Assembly (NCBI GenBank): GCA_009767595.1
Contig: VSDK01022166.1
Location: forward strand, 410,775-474,774
Direction: 5' to 3'
Length of the DNA: 64,000 nucleotides
Source of the DNA: Symbiodinium kawagutii
Taxonomy: Eukaryota; Sar; Dinophyceae; Suessiales; Symbiodiniaceae
The position numbers and the translations under genes are program-made. Shown one piece after another: positions 51,615-62,289 of the stretch (the stretch's first letter is position 1; the number at the start of each line of letters is the position of its first letter). The notes beneath the pieces are model-generated. The model saw only the letters and a program-made list of their open reading frames with translations, searched no databases and was not told the DNA's origin.

Positions 51615-52129
51615 CGAAGAAGGGCATCTTCGGCGCCGGCTGCCTTCAGTTTAAGCAGCCTCGGCGCCTCCTCAATGACTAACAACAGGAAGAGCTGCGA
51701 AGGCTCGTGGAGCAGCTCCTCTTCTCGGACAGGTTTCCAGTGGAACCCCCCCTGTTTCTTCCGCAGCCGGAAGAGGCAAGCGAAAGTGAGTCGGAGAGTG
51801 AGCCAAACCAAAGTCAGTCGGAAGAGCCCCTGACCAAGGTCGAAATTACCCTCCCCTCTGGCCGCCAGGTCGGACTGGAGGTGCTGAGCAGCAGGACGAT
51901 CGCGGAAACAGCCGTGCTAGCGATGCAGGTCACTCCTCAAGTGATCGAAGCAAGCTGCGTGACGTGGGATCGTGTTCTCGAGACCCTGGAGCGTTCGAAC
52001 CTCGGCCTGAACAACAGACATTTCAAACGCTGGGCAAATTTTGAGGCCTCTGGAAGGTCGAGGCCTTGCTTGAGTGCCAAAGATGGACCGAATTCGATGG
52101 ACTCATCCAAGCCTTCGCGCCAAGCTTAG
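51615..52129 (+). pseudogene. Broken ORF with acidic linker and ubiquitin-like segment
   Basis: ATG at 51611-51613 region: MAKKGIFGAGCLQFKQPRRL then LND and an in-frame TAA; the same frame continues QEELRRLVEQLLFSDRFPVE, an acidic Ser/Glu stretch, then VEITLPSGRQVGLEVLSSRT and IAETAVLAMQVTPQVIEASC to a stop at 52127. The VEITLPSGRQV start resembles ubiquitin-like beta strands. A single stop separates otherwise continuous reading, which suggests a pseudogene or an intron I cannot see. Confidence 0.4.
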
Positions 52130-52261
52130 ATACCGTAGCTTGAACCATGCTATGAGTACAACGCCCAGGCTTTGGCGATACAAGTTGCCCCCACAGTCCT
52201 TCATCTATCTTCTTTGAAGCTTTCTGATCGGAAAGCCATGGCATGAGCACCTAACCTGCCC

Positions 52262-52466
52262 CTGCAGGCAATGAAGGAAAAAGCTGCCAAAGAGGCCAAA
52301 GAACACAAAGAGCGGGAAAAAACCCGCAAGAAACTGGAGGCGGCAACCTTTCCTCAGAAGCCAAATTCCATCTTGGACTCCGGCAGGCCGCCGAGAAAAA
52401 GCTGGCCACGAGGCGAAAGGTTGAGGCCCAGAAGAACCGTGTGCTGGTGATCGACGAACCTTAGCT
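52262..52466 (+). pseudogene. Lys/Glu-rich coiled-coil remnant, frameshifted
   Basis: Reads AMKEKAAKEAKEHKEREKTR, KKLEAATF, then shifts frame and resumes AAEKKLATRRKVEAQKNRVL, VIDEP, stop. Follows CTGCCCCTGCAG, a good acceptor. Probably the 3' part of the ORF at 51.6 kb. Confidence 0.4.
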
Positions 52467-52729
52467 GCGGGGCGCGACCGTGCAGTTTTTGAGGAAGAGA
52501 CCAACTACAAGCAGAAAAAGAAGATAATATAATATTCAAATTGAACTTGTATATCCGAATTTACATCGATATTTTGAAAAAATATGTTTGTTTGCGTTTA
52601 TGTACGTTTGTAAAACACTAAGGGCAAGTACATATGGCTTTGTTACGTTAAAAAAGAACGTTTCAAAACGTTTGCGTATAAATTTTGTTTTGCGGTTACC
52701 GAAAAAACATTTTTTGTTTAAAATCAGAA

Positions 52730-52790
52730 AGGGACAGCAAGAAAGGAAAAAACGACGAAAAAAACAAAAAAAAGAGACAAAATGAATTGA
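52730..52790 (+). other. A-rich tract ending the 48.3-52.8 kb block
   Basis: GGGACAGCAAGAAAGGAAAA AACGACGAAAAAAACAAAAA marks an abrupt return to CATCATTAACC intron repeats at 52793. An A-rich 3' end is expected of a retroposed copy; no target duplication could be confirmed by eye. Confidence 0.45.
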
Positions 52791-52974
52791 TTAATCATCA
52801 ACATTCATCACCATGAGTTATCACTAGTGATAGTGATGTTAATTATCACTAACCATCATTAACTGATAATCATTAACCATCACTAACCATCATTAACCAC
52901 AATGATCACTATCCCTGATGATCATTGGTCACGCACTATGGCCGCCACTGCGGTAGCACCTCCCGGCGCCGCAG

Positions 52975-53076
52975 GGCGACGCCGATGCCCAGCTGGCGTT
53001 AGCCATGCAGTTGGAAGAGCGCCGGGGCCCCAGGCAGTCCCCAGGGAGGCTTCAGGGGGTCCCCAGGGCGGCGTAG
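52975..53076 (+). CDS. Sel1-repeat protein gene, exon a
   Basis: Acceptor TCCCGGCGCCGCAG then GDADAQLALAMQLEERRGPR, ending by a donor I cannot fix or at TAG 53074. GDADAQLALA is the centre of a Sel1 repeat (AA..G.a.AQ..La..y..G.gv..d...A..w). Sel1 repeats are TPR-like helix pairs that serve as scaffolds for protein-protein contacts. First recognisable repeat of the gene that runs to 59.8 kb. GC-rich and plus strand like the following exons. Confidence 0.6.
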   Translation, partial: GDADAQLALAMQLEERRGPRQSPGRLQGVPRAA

Positions 53077-53977
53077 AAATCTTTGGGTTTCCTAAAGGGG
53101 TTGGTTAGTGATGGGGTGATGAGGTGATGGTCAATGATGGTGAAGTTATGGGTGAAGTTATGGGTGAAATGATGGGTGAATTGATGGTGAAGTGATGCTG
53201 CTAGGTAAATCTCAATGATATAGAATGGTGTTATGCCACCAAAGGTAAATTTTTCAATGAGATACTGTTGATGAATTGATGCCCAGCGGGAACAGTTTAT
53301 GACATGTTTTTTGATGATGAGAAACCTGGCATCCAAATACGGGAAAACGCATGATCGCGATATTAGATTTTGCGAATACTGAACTGTATGTTCGGTCGAA
53401 GGGTCATCAAGGAAACCTACCCTGGACCTGCCGCAGTTCGTGGTAATATTGTTGGATTGGGAAGTGTCTTTGCAATACCAGTACAAAGCACAATCAAGTA
53501 TCGGACTCATATCAAGCAGGAGTCATCAAAGCCAACTCTGGAGAGATTCAAAACCATTTCATCATACCATCGACCATTACCATGAACCATACCATCAACC
53601 ATGGTTATTAAGCATGGTTGTTAACACATTAATCACCAGACCGTTGACATACGATTCGTTTTGGATAGTCAAGTTCCAGAGGTCCCCGACGCTGCACGTG
53701 TCTCTGTTGTAGCACCGTGAGGTGAAGCCAACTCGGCGGAGGCCAGGGCGCAACCTGCTCTGCCCGCACGAAAGACACCGACTTTGGATAAAACCACATG
53801 CAGATGCTTGATGATGCATGATGATGCCTCGAAATCGACTGCGTCAACAGCATAAATTTGGCACATGTATCCCAAAGATGGATGATCCAGAGAAGCAGAT
53901 GAGTGATCCAATGTCTGAGGCATTTTTTTGATCCGCTGAGTGTCCTCATTGCAACTTGGCTCCTGGTGGCTTTGCAG

Positions 53978-54028
53978 GTCCTCCGTTGGCTGCGCGCAGC
54001 TGCGGAGCAGGGGCATGCGGATGCGCAG
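53978..54028 (+). CDS. Sel1-repeat exon b
   Basis: Acceptor CTGGTGGCTTTGCAG, donor GCGCAG-GTGAGC; 51 nt = 17 codons in phase 0: VLRWLRAAAEQGHADAQ. This is exactly the conserved WlraAAeqGhadAQ core of a Sel1 repeat. The exon ends where the repeat's second helix (LGxxY) should begin, so each repeat is completed by the next exon. Confidence 0.8.
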
Positions 54029-54310
54029 GTGAGCCGCTAGTCGTTGGGTGCTACTCACAAACCAATGGTTGAAACGCAGGCTGATTGGTTTCATTGGGTA
54101 GGCTCAATACAATAATGGGTGAATCATTGGGTTTATACAATAAACCTGTGGTTCAATAAACCAATGATTAAACGGATGATCAGGCTGTTTAAACCAATGG
54201 TTCAATAACCAATGGTTGAAACTCAATGAACTTCTACATGTTGGTGGCCTGTCAAACCACGCGAGATTTCAATTCACCCCCAGGGATTATGAAGTATCGT
54301 CATCAACCAA

Positions 54311-54420
54311 ATGGGTGTTTCTCAAAATAGGGGTCCCCCTGTGATCATCATTTATTCATCATTTGTAGGAATAAACCGTCCATCGCTTGGGGTTCCCCCA
54401 TGGCTTGAGAAACCACCCAA
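54311..54420. mobile_element. Family A TIR element
   Basis: GGGTGTTTCTCAAAATAGGG to CCCCATGGCTTGAGAAACCA then CCCAATG. Lies in the intron after Sel1 exon b. Confidence 0.8.
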
Positions 54421-54910
54421 TGAATTCTCACTGGAAAAAGCAGATGGCACTGGTTTGAAAGCTGCTCACTTGGCCATGGTTATGCTACCCTTGAATTGTC
54501 GACGTATTGCCCGCAGTGTCAAGCAACCCAAAGGGTTGTTTCATATTGGCTTAATGCTACATTGGCCTGGTTCACCCTGAAGCAATTTGTTTTATCAAGG
54601 GCTGGTGATTGATGACTGGATAACCCTTCCTTATTACCAGAAGATGGTATACCAGTACAATGCCATTGTTGTAAGGTTAATCCATCGTTATACAATTAAT
54701 AACTGGCTATACCATTCTTACACCAGACATTATTAGTTTGTCATTAGGCTCATTGCCCATCAAACTAACCTATCAAAAAAACATATCGTTGTGGGTCAAT
54801 ACCCTGCACTCCGCGCTGAACCCCCGCCAGTGACCAAACATGTCCAACCGTTGGGATGTTCACCCGCCCATGCTTTTCGCTTGCTTATATATAGAGGCCC
54901 ATGGTCATAT

Positions 54911-55123
54911 CATGGCGGGTTTCTTGAAATAGGGACCCTTCCAAAATGGTTGGTTTATTATTGTAAATGACGACTATTGGATTACACAACAGTTCATTTA
55001 TTACTGGTTAATAAACTAATAGTTAATGACCACTAATGGTTAATGACCACAGTTAATTTATTACTATTATTTAGTGACCACTAATGGTTAATAAACTGGG
55101 TGATTTGGGGGGTCCCCAAACTG
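54911..55123. mobile_element. Family A element with expanded centre, right end lost
   Basis: GGCGGGTTTCTTGAAATAGG on the left, GGGGGGTCCCCAAACTGGG on the right; the centre holds extra copies of CCACTAATGGTTAATAAACT. It reaches to within 30 bp of the acceptor of Sel1 exon c. Confidence 0.55.
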
Positions 55124-55152
55124 GGTACGTGGTCATTCCTGTGGGCACGCAG

Positions 55153-55209
55153 GCGCAGCTGGCTGAGCGCGTGGAGAAAGCCGAAGCCTTGCGGTGGCTG
55201 CACGATGCG
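55153..55209 (+). CDS. Sel1-repeat exon c
   Basis: Acceptor CCTGTGGGCACGCAG, donor GATGCG-GTGCCG; 57 nt = 19 codons in phase 0: AQLAERVEKAEALRWLHDA. AQLAe....AlrWL.dA matches the linker between two Sel1 repeats. It supplies the second helix of one repeat and the start of the next. Confidence 0.6.
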
Positions 55210-56001
55210 GTGCCGTGGCTACACGACGGCACTGGGGCGATGATGGGTTCGAATGATGGGTTTATGATGGTGAAGTGGGTGGATGATGGTTGGTGATGGT
55301 TAAGTGGTTGATGGTTATTATGATCATTTATGGTCGTTTATAATGATTATTTGGTGATGGTGGTTGGTGTTCATGATGATAATGGCCGGTGGATAAATCA
55401 GAATCACTAAATATGATTGATGATTGGCAATGATCACGTGGTTGCAGTGAAGATTTTGAGGTGCTTCCAACTGAAACAATGATAAGCGTGAAATGTTACT
55501 GGCGGTCGTGGGTGTTATTGCATGATGAACCAACGCATGTCATGTACCAACCACACTTAACAACCACCTACCATCATTCACCACCCATCGCGACTCACCC
55601 AGGACAGGCCGGAACCCAAATAACCAATGCCATCATCAACTACCATCAATCCTCAACCATCATCATCAACCAGCCATTCGATACATCCTGTACATTGGAT
55701 ACTCATCATTAACCATCCATTGATCATCACATCAACAGCATGCATCAACAGTCATGAACCATCCTGCCATTGGATTCACCCACCATCAATCCTCAACCCT
55801 CATTAACTCCCATGAATTCTCAACCAGCCATCAACCATCAACCATCACAACCAACCATCCATAACCATCAACCAACAGGTCCATAACCATCTTTACCCAT
55901 CAACCATCAACCATCACAACCAACCATCCTCAACCATCCTTCACCATCCAACCATCAACCATCACCGTGGCCCCGGCATCCACGGCCCCAAGGCCTTGCA
56001 G

Positions 56002-56115
56002 GGCCAGCGCTTGGCGCAGCGCCGCTTGGCGGAACGGCTCCTGCGCGACGAGGGCAACGCGGCGGAGGCCTTGAAGTGGCTGGGGCGGGCGGCCGAGGAG
56101 GAGCGGTGGCGGGGC
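56002..56115 (+). CDS. Sel1-repeat exon d
   Basis: Acceptor CCCCAAGGCCTTGCAG, donor CGGGGC-GTGGCG; 114 nt = 38 codons in phase 0. GQRLAQRRLAERLLRDEGNA then AEALKWLGRAAEEERWRG. Contains LAerLLrdeGnaaEALkWLgrAAee, a complete Sel1 step. Very GC-rich. It sits at the boundary of two opposed simple arrays: ACCATCAACC to the left and TTAAATGGTGG to the right. Confidence 0.75.
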
Positions 56116-56864
56116 GTGGCGCACCATGGGAGGATGGCCGCCCGGTGGTGGTTTATAGTGGTTAAATGGTGGTTAAATGGTGGTTAAATGGTGGTTAAAT
56201 GGTGGTTTATACCGGTGAAGTAGTGGTTAAGTAGTAATAGTAACCAGTCACCAAGAACGACGAAGAAACAATGAGTAACTAATTCTATCAGTAGATGTAT
56301 ATACCCCAAAAACGATGGATGGCAATTCACCAGCAACTTCAGGAAATAATGTGGTTGTGTTGCATGAGTATGGGTGGTCCTTTGTAATTATAGGAATCAT
56401 GTGATGAATCATATGTTTCTTATGTGTTTTTTTGTGACCGACTAACGAATCATGTGCCACAAATGGTGCAAGCGCCGTCATGAAACATGATGAAATGATC
56501 ATGTACATGATCAAACCTTGACTTGGGAATTGAATTGGCCAAACTTGATCAGGTGGATAAAACCGGGTCAGTGCCATTGAATTGCTTGATTTCAGTTTCT
56601 TGAGTCTTTGGCTGGTGGGATGGTGAGCTTCGAAGTAGGGATGCAGTGACTTTGGCGATGGCTGTCACCTTATGCATTTTCGCGCCACTTCCACGCCATA
56701 GTTCGGTACCTAACGACGTTGAGATGCATTTTTGCAGTTGTATCCGTTTATCCACTGATGTGTCTGGGTATATTTTACGCTTCCCAGGCAAAATGGTGTG
56801 TTCGCCAACCAAATACAAAATAGCTTTCTTCCGGATATCCCAGGCCAAGCGGTCCACCAAATAT

Positions 56865-57021
56865 GCAACAAGATAGTCTTCTTCCAGATGAGCACGTGCC
56901 AAAGGCAGGTGCCTCTCAGCTCTCCCAGGAAGACCTTGTAGCAGTGGAGCACCTGGTGGTTTGCCTCGTGCGCGAGAATGAGCTCATAGAGGTTGGGAGG
57001 TTTCAAGCCCGCGTAGGTCAC
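56865..57021 (-). CDS. Antisense open frame with HExxH, doubtful
   Basis: On the complement: YAGLKPPNLYELILAHEANH then QVLHCYKVFLGELRGTCLWH, good codon choice. HEANH fits the HExxH zinc-metalloprotease motif. It lies between plus-strand Sel1 exons and the plus strand is also open here (SQEDLVAVEHLVVCLVRENE), so it may be chance. Confidence 0.2.
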
Positions 57022-57052
57022 AGGTGTCAGGTCGAGGGTGGCCTGTGGCTAG

Positions 57053-57190
57053 GCTCTGCGCTGGTGCAAGCACGGCGCGCAGCTGGGGTCCGCCTCCTTG
57101 CAACATCGTCTGGCGCTCCATTTGTTGGTGGGCAAAGACTGCACCAAAGACGAGGCGCTGCGGAGGGGCCAGCAGATGTTTCACGACTAG
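57053..57190 (+). CDS. Sel1-repeat exon e, ends in TAG at the donor
   Basis: After GGCCTGTGGCTAG: ALRWCKHGAQLGSASLQHRL, ALHLLVGKDCTKDEALRRGQ, QMFHD, then TAG followed at once by GTGGGT. ALrWckhGaqlGsAslqhrLAlhLLvGkdctKDEALrr is a full Sel1 repeat. The TAG stands where exon b has CAG just before its donor, so a C-to-T nonsense change in the last codon is likely. Confidence 0.7.
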   Translation, partial: ALRWCKHGAQLGSASLQHRLALHLLVGKDCTKDEALRRGQQMFHD

Positions 57191-58333
57191 GTGGGTTCAC
57201 CTGCGGAGTTTGGGGGCTGATCCAAGGCTGATTCCACCCTTGAAGTGGGTCACGGTTGGACGGAGGGGGTGCAACCTTTCAACGGCTCGCAGGTGATCCG
57301 TGGTTCATCATGGGGATTCTACTCAGCTGGTGCCCATGGGGAGCCGCCATTCATCAATCAGTAGAATCAACATGAACCAACTATAAAATACTGTAGCTGG
57401 TTGTTGGCTATTTGTACGTTGTATTTCCCCGTTAGCCAACATACAAAGAATAGTGCTAACCACCAGTAACCATAGGAAAACCATATGTTACACAAATTAA
57501 TTAACAACAATGCATGGTTCCAACATAACCACCAGTAACCATAGGTTTTGGACACTGCTTGGGTTATGTTTTGTTGAGCCAACTCAGGATGCCAACTGGA
57601 TGCCAACTGGATGCCAACTCGACCATCACGAAGTCCTTGATGCTATTCTTGTGTGCATTACCACTATTCTCAGGTCACGATTGAATTGATTACAGTAACT
57701 ATTGAGGGTAGACTTCCAAGTCGTCATATGTTTTTTTTGTTTTACCGCCACTACAGTTGCTTCCACGCCTATCTCATTGGTCGCTGATGCAGCTGGCTAT
57801 ATTACAATGAGTGTTGGTTAACTTGCTCCACCAACACCTCTACTGGCTGGTTCTGCCATCATCATTAGTTCATCATTGTTGCTTTTGCCATTATGAGTAC
57901 TATCTTTGGTTCATTGATACTCATGTTAGCATAGTTTTGCCAGCCAATGTTGTTGGTATGCCTCTTTTGCTCTCTAGCTCTCTCTCTCTCTATATATATA
58001 TATATATTATTTTTTTAAAACATATATCTCCATTATGCATACCCACATTCTTTGTCACTGGTTGATACCATAGCATTAGTCACATCATCCATATTTCACC
58101 ATATTACCATATTATGGTCCCACGTTGTATTACCGCATCATATTACCAACCTGTCCCCAATATATTACCAACCTGTGCCCAATATATTACCAACCTGTGC
58201 CCAGTACATCACCAAACTGTGCCCAGTACATCACCAAACCGTCCCAAATATGTCACCCAGAGACCTTCCATATACTGTATACCAAGATATTTCTCACCCA
58301 TATCGTCATGGTCGGCTGACCTATGGTGTCCAG

Positions 58334-58430
58334 GCTGCCGCCTTGCAGTGGCTGCGATGCGCTGCGGAGCAGGGCTACGCGCCAGCGCAGAACAACCTGG
58401 GAGTGGTGCTGGCTAAAGGCCATGGGGTCG
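58334..58430 (+). CDS. Sel1-repeat exon f
   Basis: Acceptor CTATGGTGTCCAG, donor GGGGTCG-GTGGGT; 97 nt. AAALQWLRCAAEQGYAPAQN then NLGVVLAKGHGV is the most canonical Sel1 repeat in the window: A..Wlr.AAeqGya.AQnnLGvvla.GhGV. The last base combines with GT of the next exon to make Gly, so reading passes into exon g. The following intron starts with a GGTT tract. Confidence 0.85.
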
Positions 58431-58624
58431 GTGGGTTGGTTGGTGGATGGGTCACCTGGGTGTGGTGGTTGGTTTGTTGGTTGGTTGGGTGGTTGGTCCG
58501 GGGTGGGACAATCACGAGGAGCGGAGCCTTCAGCATTGACTTGTTCAAGGCCCTGAGGAAACCCTACGGCCTCAGCAACTCCATGCATCAGAGTTTCACT
58601 TCGCTGTCCACACCCTTGGTGGGT

Positions 58625-58860
58625 TCTCGAATCACTGAATTGAAATTTCAACATTTCAGTGATTCCCACAAATTTCATTAGTTGAAATCACCCATTTCAT
58701 TTAAAATGATCAGTCAATTGGCAGTCATTTAATTCAGCAAATTCGTTTGTTGACTGAATTCTGAAATCATGGTCACTGAATTTCACTATAACCCAATTGA
58801 GTAACCCAATTCAATAACCCAAATTGATTTCAAACCATCAAATTTGGTTCTCTGTGAAGT
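58625..58860. repeat. Hairpin-rich GAATCACTGAA / TTCAGTGATTC region
   Basis: GAATCACTGAATTGAAATTT CAACATTTCAGTGATTC is a near-perfect stem-loop, followed by more TGAATT/AATTCA and CCCAATTGAGTAACCCAATT repeats. Intron between Sel1 exons f and g. Confidence 0.75.
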
Positions 58861-58875
58861 CCCTCGCTCCGCCAG

Positions 58876-58990
58876 GTCTCTGCGGTGCCGCTGGGGCCGA
58901 CGCGCTGCCCCTCTTCCGCGCCGCGGCGCGGCAGGGCGACGCTGCGGCGGAGGCCAACCTCGTCGTTACCGCGGCGCCGGCGCCGGCGGC
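58876..58990 (+). CDS. Sel1-repeat exon g, cut by an assembly gap
   Basis: Acceptor CTCGCTCCGCCAG. In the phase left by exon f: LCGAAGADALPLFRAAARQG, DAAAEANLVVTAAPAPA, then N. ADAlplfrAAArqGDaaAEaNL is a diverged Sel1 repeat, and the continuous phase across the junction confirms both exons. A possible donor after AACCTC would end it before the Ala/Pro stretch. Confidence 0.75.
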
Positions 58991-59000
58991 NNNNNNNNNN
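58991..59000. other. 10-N gap
   Basis: Ten N inside or next to a coding exon. A fixed-size N run suggests a joined low-quality or GC-rich spot, so frame across it is unknown. Confidence 0.98.
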
Positions 59001-59050
59001 GGTCGATGAGCGCCGAGCAACGGCGGAAGCTGCAGCAGTTGATCTCGGAG
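59001..59050 (+). CDS. Sel1 gene, coil after the gap
   Basis: Frame SMSAEQRRKLQQLISE, then donor-like GGAG-GTGCGG at 59051; otherwise open to TGA at 59080 (VRQLMGRNDK). Charged helix, plausible C-terminal linker. Ends in phase 0, which suits exon 59737. Confidence 0.5.
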
Positions 59051-59736
59051 GTGCGGCAGTTGATGGGAAGAAATGATAAGTGAATCAAGCACTAAGGATG
59101 AAAATTTTTGGGTAATCACTTTCAGGGAGAATCTTGAGTGATGAACTAGTTCACAAGATTAGGCTGATCTTTAGTGATGAATCTTTCGTGATCAGGATGA
59201 ATTTTCAAGATTAAGCTGATCAAAACATTCTAGTAATTAGTTAATATCAATTAACACATCAATAAGCTTTATTCAAGATTAAGCTGAAACTTGGATTAAT
59301 TAATTGAAGTGATGAGGAAAAGATTGAAGATTAAACTTCAACTTGGATTAGTTAATATTGATAACTGTGGAAAAGCCTGGTGCTAACACTATTGACCCCC
59401 AGTAATCAATTAATATCACTTCAGCAGATGGAAAATGATTAGTCAACCCGCAGCCATTGAAGCAGTTGGATAATGATTGATTAACCTTCGGCCCTGATTC
59501 ATCCAGTGGTTGATAGTAATTCATTGATACATTGATGAGACACATACGCATTTCATATAATTTCATCGAACATTTCATTGATCATTTCAGCACTAGACAC
59601 ATACCTACAGTACATATCCACCATATCATAGAAATTCAGCATACATTCACCATACATTTATCATGAATCAGATGAGGCACCGGTCATTTCATCTCCACCT
59701 GTGCCTCAGCACGTTGTGCGTCACGTGCGTCGCTAG

Positions 59737-59814
59737 GCAGAGGACCTCGCCGCTGAATCGCCCGCGAAACTGAAACCACAGGCGGAGCCGCAGCCTCAAC
59801 GAGGGCGCGGTTAG
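59737..59814 (+). CDS. Terminal exon, probably the C-terminus of the Sel1 protein
   Basis: Acceptor CACGTGCGTCGCTAG then AEDLAAESPAKLKPQAEPQP then QRGRG and TAG: 25 codons plus stop. Ala/Pro/Glu-rich disordered tail. It follows the Sel1 exons in compatible phase and GC content; membership is inferred from position. Confidence 0.5.
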   Translation, partial: AEDLAAESPAKLKPQAEPQPQRGRG

Positions 59815-60690
59815 GGAGACAAACATCGTTGGACATCACAAGCAGCTTTTTATGTATACTCCTGGAGTTTTTAAAACAAACATGTGAGTTTTTATGTGTG
59901 AGTTTATGAAATTCATCGTTAACATTTGTTTATATTTGTTTGAGTTAGTTATATACTCCTTTTGGGTTGACTGGTGTATGTTGGACATCGTTTTGATATG
60001 TTTTGATGCATTTTCGAGAATTATGGACACAGCTATCATAGCCACGCTGTTTAAGTTGCATTGGTTGGTTGGTTGGGTTTGCTTCTCGCTGCAGTTCATC
60101 TTGAGCAAGTCACAGGAGCATTTCGGTGATAGCGTAGGCCTCCTCATCGAATCGTGGAACTTGCGAAGCCATTCATCCGCCCCCAAGGGGTGCCATGATC
60201 TTCATCAATGCAATAATCTCCTGAGCTTTTGCACAGACGATGTTATCATGATTTGTTAGTTTGCGCGCATGGTTACAGTACTGTGCGTTTTGATAGCACA
60301 GCTAGCTTTCGTTCCTTCCGCTTGGCCTCAACGCATATATAAAATTATATATATATATATATTTGCACACGGGCACAGCATTTTCATGCCTGATACAGTC
60401 TGTGCCTCACCCGCTCTGCACAGATGTGTGATATGTTTGCATTTCCAGTTTTGCTTTGCCAGTTTGATACGTATGTAACCGTATGTATTGTTAAACAGTC
60501 AACTCTTCTTACACGTGCTGACGTGCTGTACTTTTCAACATATATACATAGAATTTACCTAAGTACTTACATACCCATCACCAATGTATATGCATTGAGG
60601 CATGACACTATGGCTAAACCGGAGGTTTTGTAACATAGCACGCCAATGACGCTACCAATTGGCATCCCGCCAACCCATCTGCAGCGCATC
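59815..60690. other. AT-rich spacer or intron, no gene seen
   Basis: TTTATGTGTGAGTTTATGAA-type sequence, a TATATA run at 60343-60363 and scattered frames without splice support. Likely the 3' flank of the Sel1 gene or an intron of the next gene. Confidence 0.4.
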
Positions 60691-60722
60691 GCCCGCTTCC
60701 CAATGGTGTTAAGCTCTTCCAG

Positions 60723-60870
60723 GTGACAAACTTTGTCCAGCTCTTGCAGAAGCTGCGCTCACACTCGGTGCTGAAACCGGACACAACTTCCATCAATGCC
60801 GCAGGGAAGGACGCGAACGGAACCCTTGGTGGTGCAGCGCTACCGGCAGCGCCCATAGTGGCGCAGGCAC
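60723..60870 (+). CDS. Exon, unknown protein
   Basis: Acceptor TGTTAAGCTCTTCCAG (the frame extends left through LPNGVKLFQ). Reads [50 protein letters not shown], then passes into a GGTT tract that must be intron. Helical start and flexible Gly/Ala end. Family unknown. Confidence 0.6.
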
Positions 60871-60871
60871 C

Positions 60872-60940
60872 CGGTTGGTTGGTTGGTTGGTTGGTTGGTT
60901 GGTTGGTTGGTTGGTTGGTTGGTTGGTTGGTTGGTTGGTC
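60872..60940. repeat. (GGTT)n, about 17 perfect units
   Basis: Perfect tetranucleotide tract at the start of the intron after exon 60723, giving a false WLVG repeat. The same motif opens introns at 58.43 kb. Confidence 0.97.
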
Positions 60941-61204
60941 AATAAGAGGATATAACCAGCAATCAACAAGAATGGTTGGTTGGTTGGGCTATTTGCCTGG
61001 TTGTAGCCAACCTGAAGCTCAAATAGCGAGTATATCCTGTCTAGCCCAGAAGCACTCATGGTAGTGTGGGTGGCTTTGGTGATGCTGGATTTAGGTTCCG
61101 CTGTGACTGCTTGAACTAGAAATCTCGTTATGACAATGTTACAGCAGCATCACTTGAATGGAGTCCCAACCTCCCTTACTTTCGTTTATAAGAGTTGTGC
61201 CATA

Positions 61205-61332
61205 TAGCTGGTGCGTAAGCAAAACGCAGGCTCGCGTAAGCCGGCGTAAGGTGCTGCGTAAGTGAACTTGTTTACCTGTCCCGCGTAAGTAAAACCTGTG
61301 ATCGCGTAAGGAATGCGAAAGTGATGGCGTAA
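61205..61332. repeat. GCGTAAG septamer cluster
   Basis: GCGTAAG occurs seven times at irregular spacing (near 61213, 61232, 61242, 61254, 61284, 61303, 61325), with GCGAAAG once. It contains the donor-like GTAAG. Confidence 0.85.
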
Positions 61333-62289
61333 GGGATCTCATGCGAAATGGGTCTGTAAACATACCTTTGGACCTCACTCACTTGTGTGGAAGGAGTATT
61401 GATGTTTGTGTTCGTAAGTCTGGTTGATTGATTGGTTGGCTTAATTGCAAGCTTCTTGCTTCCTCGGTCCGTGGGTTTGTTGGTTGGTCAGCCCAAACCC
61501 GTGATAGAGGCCCTTAGCATGCTCGAACCAACCAAGATCGAATAGCTGCTTACTATTATTGTTCGCTAGTTAGTGTTGCTCATTATCTCCTGATCTTGCT
61601 TGTCATCCAACGCAATCAACGACTATTAACCACCAAGGACCATCGTACACCACCAGGACCGTTACCAACCAGAACATAATCAACCGCGAATTCACCATCA
61701 TAAATCATTGTTTTAATGAAGCACTATTCACAATCTTGAGTCATTGCTGACCACAAGTATCAACCATGATGAGCCATTACTAAGCATCATCTACTACTGT
61801 CACTGACAATGATCACCAAACTATGAAGATCATGATGCAGCTGTTATTGGTGCTTACATGATCCAGTATTGACCATCTACTGGCAGCTTCAGCCTTATCC
61901 ACCACTCTTAGTAACCACCATTGATGAACCTATATAATCCAATCCTATTTGCTTGCTAGGGATCATCAATGATCATGATCAATCATCTATCAGCATTGAC
62001 CATCTGGTCGTGGCCACCATCATATAGAGGTAATCATTACTCCTTAAAGCAAAGAACATGTACTGGTTCATGCTCCATAAACATGGTTGATGATATACCA
62101 ATGAACGACTATAGTTTAACAAACAAAAATACTCAAATGGTCATAAACCAACCTCCAATGAAAGTACAAAACCATAGTATGAACCTAGTGTTTCATCACC
62201 TAATATCTTCAAACCTAGTAGTTGCACTAACCATTACCAACCACCATCCGTGGTTCATCAGCCATGCAACCACCATGGTTCGCAACGCG

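Noticed and set aside
58334-58990. Calling the Sel1 exons a bacterial gene or contamination
   Set aside because: Repeats are split by introns with good splice sites and continuous phase, and codon bias matches neighbouring exons.
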